Assembly (NCBI GenBank): GCA_025267735.1
Contig: CM046307.1
Span: 36,385,231 to 36,449,230, forward strand
Direction of reading: 5' to 3'
Length of the DNA: 64,000 nt
DNA from: Mactra quadrangularis
Taxonomy: Eukaryota > Mollusca > Bivalvia > Venerida > Mactridae
Each line of letters opens with the position of its first letter. The stretch's first letter is position 1. The notes under the pieces were generated by a model. It saw nothing but the letters and a program-made list of their open reading frames with translations, made no database searches and had not been told where the DNA came from. The position numbers were made by a program, and so were the translations under genes. Below are positions 1 to 11,311 of the stretch, one piece after another.

Positions 1-1083
1 TAAGCCTATTCAACAAAATCTTACTGAGAACACTGAACCATGAAGCCATTAAATACAGCACTGACAGACTAAGTCACCTACTAAGGTTCATCAGTCCAAC
101 ATTAATCAAATCAACCAAATCTCTCACAAAGATGAATTATCACCTATAAGACTACAAAAATAAAATATTTTGTTAAAATTTATATCAAGATTAAAATAAA
201 GAATCAGCATTGTAAGTTCAACCCATTTTGAAATGTTAACCATTAAAAGATAGTATATCAACTACACCCACATTTAACAACAAGAACTCTTAAACTGTTT
301 ATATGTTTAAAATCTTATTAAAACCTGATCAAAAATTTTCCGCTCAACTACTAGCTAATTTAGATCAGGCCATTTTCTTACGAGGGTCCCATTCAGGTGA
401 CCTTTTCTCATTCAGTTATTCATGACAAAATCATTATGTTTAGTAACTTGTTAAGTAACATCGTCTAAGTCACGCAATTTGAAATGAGCCATCCAATCCC
501 AGACTGTGAATAATACCGCTGTCAAATTAGCTCGCAAACCTTGGTCTAAAAATAGAAATTACAAAATGAAAATGCTATTAATAGTGTTTGGTCTAGATGA
601 AAACTATGCATTAATTGGTCGACAGAAAGGTCATCTCAACCTGACCCTTAATGGGAACCTTAGAGATCCTGTGCGACAAAGCTCTACAGGATATCTGTTT
701 ACGGAGATTGGTTTAAAATGAGCATTTTCTTTGATAAATTTATCAGATGTAAGAACATCAACATGTTATTATAGTCCCTCTATGACCTTTACTCATGCTT
801 TCTCTCAAACCAATTATTTTCCTGACATACAGACTGACAACTTTTCACACATAAATGGTGATACTTGAAATAATCATTTTACACTCAATGTCAATTCCTT
901 TATATCCTCACTGTTAAATGGGCAAATATCTCTTCTTGCAGCTGGCAATAAAATCACACATGTCTAATCATTGTAAGCTGACCATGGTGTGGCCATTAGA
1001 AATTTACCAAAATAAATAATAACCACCATAAGGTGAATAATAAAATGGCATAATTGCTATAGCTACAAAATTAAAAAGCTTAC

Positions 1084-1600
1084 TATGCTATGACCTTTTT
1101 ATAAGTTGACCATGTTATGACCATTTAAAATTGACCATGCTATGACCATTTAAAACTGACCAATTTGACAATTTAAAATTATCCATGCTATGACTGTTTA
1201 AAATTGACCATGCTTTGACCAAACAAAATAGACCATTCTATGACCATTTAAAATTGACCAATTTGACCATTTAAAATTGACCATGCTATGACTGTTTAAA
1301 ATTGACCATGCTTTGACCAAACAAAATAGACCATTCTATGACCATTTAAAATTGACCAATTTGACCATTTAAAATTGACCATGCTATGACTGTTAAAAAT
1401 TGACCATGCTTTGACCAAACAAAATAGACCATTCTATGACCATTTAAAATTGACCATTCTATGACTATTTAAAACTGATCAATTTGACCATTTAAAATTG
1501 ACAATGCTATGACCAATTAAAATTGACTATTCTATAAGAAGAAAATAACTGCCATACAATGACAATGCTATGACAACTTTAAAGTAACCATGGTATGACT
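1084..1600. repeat. Tandem repeat, GACCATTTAAAATT units in a 98-99 bp higher-order period
   Basis: Short 22-25 bp units built on TTGACCATGCTATGACC and GACCATTTAAAATT are arranged in a higher-order repeat. The string ATGCTATGACTG recurs at about 1184, 1283 and 1381, giving a 98-99 bp period. The edges are degenerate. Confidence 0.9.
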
Positions 1601-1869
1601 TATATAAATCTTACATGGCATACTTATAATTACTTAATATATTTTTAGACATCAAGTCCAGTTTCCAACTATAATATTGACCCTGTTATAAAACTAAGCA
1701 TAGATATGTTTCTCCCAAGCCAATAATGATGATAAATCAACATGAAAGTGGCAGGAATTAATGTATCAATGTGATCTGTCAAGATAAACCTGACATTATA
1801 CATTAAACAATAACTTTTAGCTTGAACTAACAACACCATTATAGACAACAGTGGCATAATCATCATTAA

Positions 1870-2340
1870 TAACAACATAATATTCATCATTATCATCACC
1901 CTCAACAAAACAACAAAAACAGACTAAATCATTAACAACAGCAGCGTTATCATCATCAATTACAACATCACCACCAACATCATCATCAACATTATCATTA
2001 CCATCAACAAAACAACCAAAAAAGAAAAATCAACAGCAACATCATTATCAACAGCACTAACATAATCTACACCAAAAAAACTTTTATCATCAGCAGCAAC
2101 TGCAACCACCCCAAAAACATACTTATCTACATCATCATCATTATCAACAACAACAACAACGAGATCATCAACACCATTATCATCAATATTATCAACAACC
2201 AAAAACACAATAACCATAACAACAACATCATTATCATCATAAGCAACAGCAACATCTGCAGCAGCAACAAAAACAATCAACAACAACAAAAATCATCATC
2301 ACCATCAGTACCATCACCATCAACCAACACAATAAAAAAT
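1870..2340. repeat. Low-complexity CAT/CAA trinucleotide region
   Basis: Degenerate runs of ATC, CAT and CAA triplets. The Asp/Val-rich open frame on the minus strand (1960-2289) is a translation of this triplet repeat and not a gene. Confidence 0.9.
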
Positions 2341-2689
2341 AACAATATCTCAAAGCTCTCAAGCGTTCTAAATAACTGACATGTCTTTATAACAGATCAA
2401 TGCACAATATGTCGACAAGTAATCTCAATAATGTCTTCTTAAGACTTCTCTCACAGTGATTATTACAAATAGGGAGATAAAATGTTAATAAATCAACAGC
2501 ATGAACATCTATTTGTTTGATATGGTGTTTCTTGAACTTGTAGTATGTCTCTATCATAACAGAACTTTACATAAAAGATTGTGTTAGTACATGTAATTAT
2601 ACAGGGAAATAAACACAACTATTCAATATTCACGAAAAACTCATTGGTGGTGGACATACCGTTTAGCGCAATTGAAGTTTTTACTGAAC

Positions 2690-2950
2690 CAATTAAAGTT
2701 TACTGGACCAAAAAGAACCTTAGTAATATGTTGAAATATGCAGTCAAATTTATTTGACGATTAAGCATAATATACTAAATTTAAATAAATAATGTGAGGA
2801 CTAATAATGTTTTTATTGAATTTGGAAAATAGAGGCCGTAAAAATTGGTTGACTGTCGGACCACTCACATTCTCAAAGCTACTAGACCAACGGCGATTTC
2901 GATGGACTCAGTCCTCGGTCCACTGGCTAAAATTGAAGACTGATACTGTC
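2690..2950 (+). repeat. Dispersed repeat with GGACTCAGTCC core, copy 1
   Basis: Shares the strings GATGGACTCAGTCC, CCACTGGCTAAA and GAAGACTG, in the same order and spacing, with 45905-46140. Both copies also have an ACTGGACC-type phrase upstream. The family type is not recognised. A weaker related piece occurs at 62140-62215 (ACCAGACCGAATG). Confidence 0.7.
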
Positions 2951-3224
2951 AGTTTTTGTGTGCCATGTTTCTATATTAAACTTAGAACTGAACTTGTTTT
3001 AGTACTCTTGCATCATACATTAGTGTAGTCTGTAAGTATTAACTTGGCACTCAATGTATATTAAAGTTTTCCTAGATCCTAATTTAGAACTAAAACAACC
3101 CTCACTTTGTAAATAGTGTAATTGGCTAATCCAATGTCTTGGATATTTCTCATAAGTCATAGATATAAACAAACATGTTCCAATTTTGTACAGAAATTAA
3201 TTGTGTGCCAGTTCAATACAATAA

Positions 3225-3478
3225 TACGAGGGTTGATCCAGAAGTAATGTCACTGTGCCTGTCACACATTTAAGTTAGCGCTGTACTGTTATGAATGTGA
3301 TATCAAAATGTTCACTAATTAAACTCTGATTAGATACATAATATTTTTATGATATTTTCAGGAATTACTGCTTTTTTGCAAATAGATTCAGGTATCATTA
3401 TACTAAAGTTTGTTCTTTTCTAAATGATATTAACAATTTTACAGCTCCAGTGACATTACTTCTGGATCAACCCTCGTA
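3225..3478. mobile_element. Mariner-like MITE, 254 bp, perfect 31-bp terminal inverted repeats
   Basis: TACGAGGGTTGATCCAGAAG... at 3225-3255 is repeated exactly, inverted, at 3448-3478. The ends are TA, as expected of a Tc1/mariner target duplication. The interior is A/T-rich and non-coding. CGAGGGTTG near the tip and AAGTAATG inside are reminiscent of mariner inverted repeats. Perfect arms suggest a fairly recent insertion. Confidence 0.85.
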
Positions 3479-4680
3479 TCAAGTTGACTTGTTAAGATGA
3501 TTATTTATGGATTCAGCACTAGATGTTAGGCTTTAATCATAAAGAAAAACCACTCACTGTAGTTATACCCATCTTAATTGGTTGTCCAATAACTTCCATG
3601 CATAAGCTGTATTTTTGTAAGTAAACAGTAATTACATCTAATAGTCTTAACAGCTACATTTGAATACCAGGGTAAAAGTTCAAACCTTGAAATTCATGAT
3701 CTCATTATTTAAGCAGCTTTGACATAGAATTAGAACCATGGCAGCATATTATCAAACATCTTACAATAATTTAGCTATACATTATAGAAGGATTTAAGAC
3801 TATAATTGGTTATTAGACATTTGATAATACAGGCCCCATTTTTCAAGTTAAAAAATTACTAAACTTCAGGCCAAAGTTCAGTCCAGAAAACATTCAATTA
3901 TGCAAGAACTAGAATTCCATCCCCTGTGTGAAAAAAGCATACTTTCTAACAAACAAAACCATTCTTGGCAGCCTTAACCTGCCTTTATAAGCAAGAGGTT
4001 ACAATGATTAAATGTCTGTAACCTTTACTACTAGGACACAGAGGCAGATAATTTGACACATCACATCACCTCTGATTCCAACAAGATGCTCTCAACAACA
4101 TGATAATATTAAAAACTTTATCAAATATTTATAACTGAGTATTTAATGTTGACAATTTAATTGATTTCATCTGTATAATATTTATGTTAGCTTTTATAGT
4201 TGATTAAAGAGGTAACTCTTGACTTACTTAAAATTTTGATATTTAAGCCAGAGAGATTTACCTCCCTTTAAACAGTCCCACAAGAAAACTAGCATGATTG
4301 TTTATAAGGTGATAATAATAAAGTTAAAATTCCTTCTCAAGTAAGAGTATACTATACATTATTTTAAACTGATAATAATAAAACTATTTAAATCATTTGA
4401 CTAATGCATAAACCATAAGCAAAAAACAAATAAAGACTATTCATAAAGGAAAGGATCACCAAAGTAGGCAAAACCAAACACTCTGAGATGAACAAGCAAA
4501 TGTTCCCTTTTACAGTTTTTAAAGCAATCTTCACCACATTACTATTGCTTACAACCATAATCAATTGACCATTCTATAAGCAACCTTCATATTTGAACAA
4601 CAATACATTTATCCACAAATATTATAATAATTATGCTCTTTAGTTTACACCTTGTTTGTGGGACAAAAATAGTAACTGCA

Positions 4681-4945
4681 TAGGCGGATCTAGCAGGGGG
4701 GGGGGGTCTTTGGGGGGGGTCTGCCCCCCCCCCATGAATTTCCAAACTGTACATGTCCATTAGTGTTTTTCTTAACTGTAAGTCATTTTTAAGTAGCATG
4801 AAGCAATTTTTCTTGGTGCTTAACATAGATTAAATGGTTTTGTAGTTTTTATTATTAATCTGTTGCATTTTTCTGCAAAATGTGTATAATGTGGTTGTGG
4901 TTCCAAAGTTTGGACCCCACTAGAAAAGTTCTGGATCTGCCCCTG
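4681..4945. mobile_element. Small inverted-repeat element with G and C runs
   Basis: It starts TAGGCGGATCTAGCAGGGG and ends GGATCTGCCCCTG, an imperfect inverted repeat. Just inside the left end are runs of 8-11 G and 10 C, which can pair with each other. A related fragment (GCGGATTTAGCCCTGGG with C9-10) is at 57418-57480. Confidence 0.55.
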
Positions 4946-5885
4946 AACTGTAAGTCTTTGTTTAAGTTATGGAAAGGTCCATCTTCATTTACAGAGATAA
5001 AAATATCAGTTTGACCTAACAAATATAAGATTTTACCAAAGTAAGAATAAAATAAAATCTCAGTTAAACAATATAGTTCAAATCCCTAAGAAAGAGAACT
5101 TATGGATATTTTAATGTTTCAACTGGAACAATAATGATAATATCAAAACAATAAATATGTTATATAAATTCTGATTACAAATATTGATACATGTATAATG
5201 GTTGTTTATATTAGATGTATAAATTTTATTTCTTCGGAAACATGAATCAGAATGGAGTATAAAACATAGCAAAATGATACACAATATTATAAAGCTAAGA
5301 TATAGAGACTTGGTTTGGTTTTCATGCTGCATGATGCTGCTCTTCCAACAACTTGTCAGTTATATCTGAACTACCAATTGACCAACTACTCTACTTGATT
5401 CAATAGTACAGTGTAGAATGATAATGGTCAACATGAGGATCAACCCTAACACTCCCTAAAACACACAGCAGTTGTTAACCACGGGCTAGGGTATGTGCTA
5501 CAGCTAGTAACTAGGATAAAAATTGGGATTTGGATCAAAGATCTTGAATGTTGAAATGCAGCTTAAAGCATCATACATTACCTTAATTCAGTAGCTAGAG
5601 AAAACACCGTTTACTGCAGCTAGTCTATAACATTCTGGGCGAAAAATAAATCAAATCAGATGCTACCAGAAATTCCATGAGGCTCTAAAGGGGGGATTTA
5701 ACAATGGTTTTGGGGGAAACATATCTTCATAAACTAAGGCTGCATATCCATGAACAAGAAGTAAAGTAAGTTAGCAGACTTTGGTATTTATGCCATTTTT
5801 ATAGCTACCCAGAAGAAGTAGTGTAGGAAGAGGAAAGCATGTTATATGTCTTAGGAGAAAACAAAAATACAATAGACTAGAACAA

Positions 5886-6516
5886 TTAACCCTTTACTGG
5901 TTGCGACATGTGTGAAAAGTAGCCATTTTTTCACCATTACGCGCAAGGGCTATTTCAATATGCTCTAATTTCATTACTAATTATCATACAGATATGCAAC
6001 TTGGCCAAGTTATTACCTGGGTGAATGTCTTTCAGAAAAACCAAGTTAGGCCCCGATCCCCGTTACCATGGCAACGCTGGGGCGGAGCAAAAACGGCAAA
6101 AAATGCAATTTTCGCTCTTTTTCAACCCCACATTTGCGTTTCAAACGGTAATATTTTCCAAAATTGAGGTTTAAAGTGCCAGGTCTTTTCAGATACTGAA
6201 AACGTGTTTACTTATCAGCATTTGGCGCCATTTTTCTGCACTCAATGACCCCTATTTTTTTTCTGGCGATGAGGGGCGCTGCGCCCCCTTCAAACCCCAG
6301 CAACAAAGGGGGGCACATCCCCCCTTAGAAACCCCCCTGAGACATCTTTTTGGGAGGGAGGCGCGCGAAAAAGAGCTCATTTTTCGGGGACAACTATCCT
6401 CAAGTGAAATTCACTTATTCCAGTTAAAAAACACCATTTTCAAGGTTGTGGCAGCCATTTTGGAGGGGGGGGGGTCTAGACACGTAAAAATGCGGGATTG
6501 AGCGGTTAAGGGTTAA
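5886..6516. mobile_element. piggyBac-like MITE, 631 bp, copy 1
   Basis: Bounded by TTAA at 5886-5889 and 6513-6516, with CCCTTTACTGG inside the left end and GGTTAAGGG inside the right end. TTAA duplication plus CCC at the tips is the piggyBac superfamily hallmark. The interior is GC-richer than its surroundings (GGCGCTGCGCCCCCTTC) and contains a Cys-poor, non-transposase sequence. Related copies are at 33142-33710 and 58260-58618. Confidence 0.75.
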
Positions 6517-6639
6517 ATACCTGGAAGTAGGGTTAATATAATATAGAATATTAATTTAGAAATGATTACATTATGGAGAAACCATGTAAATACAATAAGT
6601 GAATACCATGTTGATAAAGATGATACACTCTGTGCATTG

Positions 6640-7085
6640 AAAAATCTCATTTGTAAGAATAATCTCATCGATTAGTATAATCTTATTTGTAAGAATAATC
6701 TTACTGGAAAAATTAATCTCATCATTAAGAATAATCTCATTTTGTAAGAACTATCTAACTGTTAAGAAGAATCTTATTGGAAAGAATGATCTTATTGTTA
6801 AGAAAATTCTTATTGGTAAGAATGATCTCATTGATAAGAATAATCTCATTGGAAAGAACAATCTCATCAATAAAACCCATCACATCAATAAGAATAATCT
6901 CATTTTGTAAGAACAATCTAATTGCTAAGAACAATCTAATTGCTAAGAAAAATCTTATTATTAAGAATAATTTCATTATTAAGAATAATTTCATCATTAA
7001 GAATAAAATCATTTGGTAAAAACAATCTAATTGGTAAGAACAATCTCATTGGCAAGAACAATCTTATTGGTAAGAATAATTTAAT
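6640..7085. repeat. Minisatellite, ~19-20 bp unit AAGAATAATCTCATTGGT
   Basis: About 22 degenerate copies of AAGAAYAATCTMATTGGTA. Open frames on both strands (6755-7239) are translations of this repeat. Confidence 0.9.
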
Positions 7086-7924
7086 AAATTTTCATAACAG
7101 CTTCTATGAACATGACAGGACAAAATATTTACCATTTCATTTATGTTTTCTGTTTTTTAACTTACCACAACTACTTTTTTTCAAAGACATTTGGATGCAA
7201 ATATTGGTCTCCATTTACATATCAAACATTTCTTCATAAAACTGACAATAAAAAATGTTATATCTGAAACGGTTATCTTGAAATTAACTGTGATTTCAAT
7301 ATCATCATTTTGCAGTGATTGAAATACACTCCTCACTTCTGGTTTAACCATGACGTGTAAGCCTAATCTGATTGGTTTATCAACTCCTTGAGATAAAGCG
7401 GACCTAATTTCAACCCAAAAAACACACCGCCAAGTAAATCTTAACGTGTCCCATGTTCTATAAATAAAATATATACTTAGTTATAATAGTCCAGGGAACC
7501 AGGTTACGGTAAAGCGGAAGTCTTGTTGAATCGCTGCAAACTAGTGATACTGACATAAATATAAATTTTATGAAAACGGTATTAGATACAAACTTGTAAC
7601 TTAGCATGATGTTAGAGGACTGTTTAATCTCTAAATCTAGACCTATATTATCATTCAGATTTAAGTCGAATTGAAGAAAAACAGTTAGGACCGTACGCAC
7701 TGTAGAAAACGTTCAATACCATGTTTATTATATATACGGTAGTGCACATGTATACATCTAGAGACGTATGCATTATTTTATGATCACAAGTTATGGACCC
7801 TGGTGCCAGTGATTAGAGATAGTGCTAAAATATATCCATGAGTTAAAGAGTTATGTCAGAAAATTCCAAAATTTTAAATGAATAAATTTAGCTATATGTA
7901 TACATTATACATTTATTAATTGGA

Positions 7925-8094
7925 TACCGTATTGTTCCCTATAAATGCCCCCGGGGCATTTAATAGGGGTGTGAAAATCAGCTATTTTTCTTTCTTCAAT
8001 TTATGCTACATCAAGGCAGTTTTTGCTTAATAATGGCAGATTAATTTAAGTCAAATACAATTTTATGGGGGCATTTAATGGGAACAATATGGTA
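7925..8094. mobile_element. 170-bp MITE with TATTGTTCCC ends
   Basis: The left end TACCGTATTGTTCCCTATAA is matched, inverted, by the right end GGGAACAATATGGTA, with GCATTTAAT blocks just inside (AAATGCCCCC / GGGGGCATTTAA). Ends are TA. A partial copy lies at 54662-54724 in MIB1 intron 1. Confidence 0.75.
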
Positions 8095-8984
8095 ATTGTA
8101 TTGTATTTGTCATTATATTTCTTGTTATTTTCAGATATAAACAGGAGAGGAGCCAACAAGAAACCACATATCATGGACTAACAAAGTCATCATTCAATAA
8201 ATTGTCAAGGAATATATAGGTGGGCCAGTGCAAAACTAGTCTACATCCTTCTTTATTTACATGTAGTTAATTTTGTATGGAATCATCAAGTTGATAGATT
8301 GATACTCTGTAGTTTTGAGAAAAAATGTTTAAAATAAAGACCTCTTCATTTGCATATGTACATATGTATTTGCAGACTCGTTTTGCTTGGAACCATGGAA
8401 TTTTTATGATGTTATACTGTGTAAACATAATTATTCTGTCCATAAAGTCATGAGGATCAAAAAGAACAACAAAAATAGCTGAATCAGCTTGAATTTATAC
8501 ATCAAAATATTTTCTTCTATATATAATTAATTCATATTGCTTTAACAAGTCATTGAAATATTAACTTTCTAATCCAATAATTCTATCAATCACATGATCC
8601 GCCATAATTACAATAGAAACTTATTGCAAGGATTTCATTATAATGATTAGCATTATATTATACACTTTTCTATCAGGATAACTTTCTAATTCAATAATAT
8701 TTTAATGGGAAATTTTGTTTCAAATTATTTTGTATCTATCTGTATCCATTGTAGGCTGTTGAAGGAAACACAACAGAAATAAAGAAGAAATTACACAGGA
8801 TTACCAACTGTGTTAACAACTGTGGTGAAAGATATTTGCTGACAGCTCAGGTAAAGTCAGCTCACAGATATTTGCCAAAAGCTCAAAAAATTCAACAGCT
8901 CCAAGATATTTGCTGCAAGCAAAATAATGCCTTAAATGGCTACATACACTTGCTGCAAGCTCGATGAAAGCTTCATAAGCCAGT

Positions 8985-9540
8985 AATATTGACAGTAAAT
9001 GATAACTACAATGGCCATATATATTGACAGTAAACTTAATGATAACTTCCTTCAATGGACATATATATTGTCAGTAACTCAATGATAACTACAATGGCCA
9101 TATATTGACAGTAAACTCAATGATAACTACAATGGCCATATATATTGTCAGTTACTCAATGATAACTATAATGGTCATATGTATTGACAGTAAACTCAAT
9201 GATAACTACAATGGTCATATATTGACAGTAAACTCAATGATAACTTCAATTGCCATATGTATTGACAATAAACTCAATGATAACTTCAATGGCCATATAT
9301 ATTGTCAGTAACTCAATGATATCTACAATGGCCGCATATATTGACAGTGAACTCAATAACTACAATGGTCACATATTGACAGTAAACTCAATAATAACTT
9401 CAATGACCATATATATAGACAGTTCACTCAATAATAACTACAATGGCCACATATATTGACAGTTCACTCAATAATAACTACAATGGCCACATATATTGAC
9501 AGTTCACTCAATAATAACTGCAATGGCCACATATATTGGT
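8985..9540. repeat. Minisatellite, ~40-60 bp units with ACAATGGCCATATATTGACAG
   Basis: More than ten copies of AACTACAATGGCCATATATA followed by TTGACAGTAAACTCAATGAT, with alternating ACT/CTT variants. A degenerate preface (GATATTTGCTG, TTGCTGCAAGC) runs from about 8829. Short open frames in this stretch are repeat translations. Confidence 0.9.
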
Positions 9541-10875
9541 TGCAAGCCCAATACTTACTCCCATGTTTACAGACTTTTGCTGTATGATCAGTATTACTTT
9601 TTTCTGAAATATTTTAATACAAATACAACACATTTATTATTTACTCACTGAGTAATAAACATAATCTCTTAGTGTTACAATGGAAAAAGTCAATTTAATG
9701 CTCATTTAATTTCATTTAGAAAACAACCAGACAAAAAATGTAGGAAACAAAAAGAATGGTACCAGCAATTCCTTGTTTCACATAACCATTGGTTAACAAC
9801 TTTGACTTTTAGTAATAATAATTAAGTTTTTATGGAGTTATATTGAAAAAACAATGACAAAAACATACTATAAATACTAATTAAAAAATCCCACAAAAAT
9901 GAATCTCTCCTTACTAAGGAAGATATTTTGAGTTCATAAATTTCATTAAGAGATGTAGATAACTATTATCTGGATGATCAAAGGATATAAATCTATCTAA
10001 GGGATCAACTAAATTAATCTTAATTTTAAAGAAACAATCTTACATATCAAAATGATGACAGTTAACATGTGGCAATATGTAGTAATTTCATCATTATGTA
10101 TATCAAAACAAAATCTGATGAATATTTTGTAAATAAACCACAATAAACATCAAATATTAGCAAGATTTCAATTTTATTGTTTTCACATAAGCTATAGGAA
10201 CATAAAAGGGAGTATGAACATTCCTAATATAGATAGACCAGTAAAGAAATATGTTCCTCTATTTCACACAGTATCCCCCATTGATAAAACCAGGCTTCCA
10301 ACAGCAAAAATTTATCTGGCTTATCAGTAAAACTCAAGTGGTGAGACTGATGGGATGTACAGGGGGTAAAACTATTCTATACATACAACAGATACTATCA
10401 TTCAAGTTTTCAATGCTGAGATTTACTGCTTTTAGAGAAACAAAATGGCTGCCACACAGACATTTGAATGCATTTAGAAGATTTATTTTGATGCAATCAT
10501 AGGCAATTCAAAATTTATGTTGCAAAATTTTAGAAATTGCCCGACATTTTAATTTGAAAAAAATAACTAAGTAAAAATCAATATGTTTTAAAACATGATT
10601 ATCATTTAAATTGTGAAGTTCTTATCATAGCAAAAGTTTTTTCACTAGAATAGAACCCGGTATTATCGGACCTGCAGGGTTCTCTGGACACAAACTTGAA
10701 TTGCTCACAATTCCAAAAACTGTTGAATATTATAGACGACAACGATTAGATTTGGAAGAACATTAACCCAAGCCTTCTATTTTGACGTCATCAAAATACT
10801 GCAAGCACTTTTATATCAAAGTCTTTGATTGGATGTTTGGGGTGCAACATACATCGCTCTCTTTTCAATATATGG

Positions 10876-11311
10876 TAGAGTAGGAGCGGGTAATATCGGA
10901 CACTCTTGGTGTTGTTTGTTCCCAACTTGCATATCGGTTATATAACTATATAATTCGAGGCATTCAGGTTACTGCCTAGTAACATTAGATCTAATTGTCG
11001 TATGAGTAATGATTTTTTAAAAACAACTTTACAGTTCGATGAACCCAGATGATCTATTTTGTGTCTGATACAAGCCCTCAGGAATGTCCCATACTACACT
11101 CAATCCGTCCGTTACTATATGACCTTGATTGCAATGTAAAAACACAACATTTCAATGCATTACAGTCGTAGGAAATGAATATTTTGTAGCGGGTCTCCCG
11201 TTCAGTTTATACAGTAACCTGAATGCCGTTAATTATATAGAAACCACAAGTGATAAGCAAGTCAGGAACAAACAAGACAGAGAGTGTCTGATATTACCCG
11301 GTTCTACTCTA
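10876..11311. mobile_element. 436-bp inverted-repeat element (TAGAGTAG ends)
   Basis: The left end TAGAGTAGGAGCGGGTAATA (running to about 10906) matches the inverted right end (about 11281-11311) at about 28 of 31 positions, and both tips are TA. A third copy of the same terminal sequence, TAGAATAGAACCCGGTATTA, sits at 10646 in the left-end orientation, so the unit may instead span 10646-11311. The 106-residue plus-strand open frame across the right end resembles nothing I know. Confidence 0.7.

Noticed and set aside
1960..2289. Asp/Val-rich 109-residue frame on the minus strand
   Set aside because: Translation of a CAT/CAA triplet repeat.
6640..9540. CRISPR array
   Set aside because: Repeats are degenerate and adjacent without unique spacers, in a eukaryotic locus.
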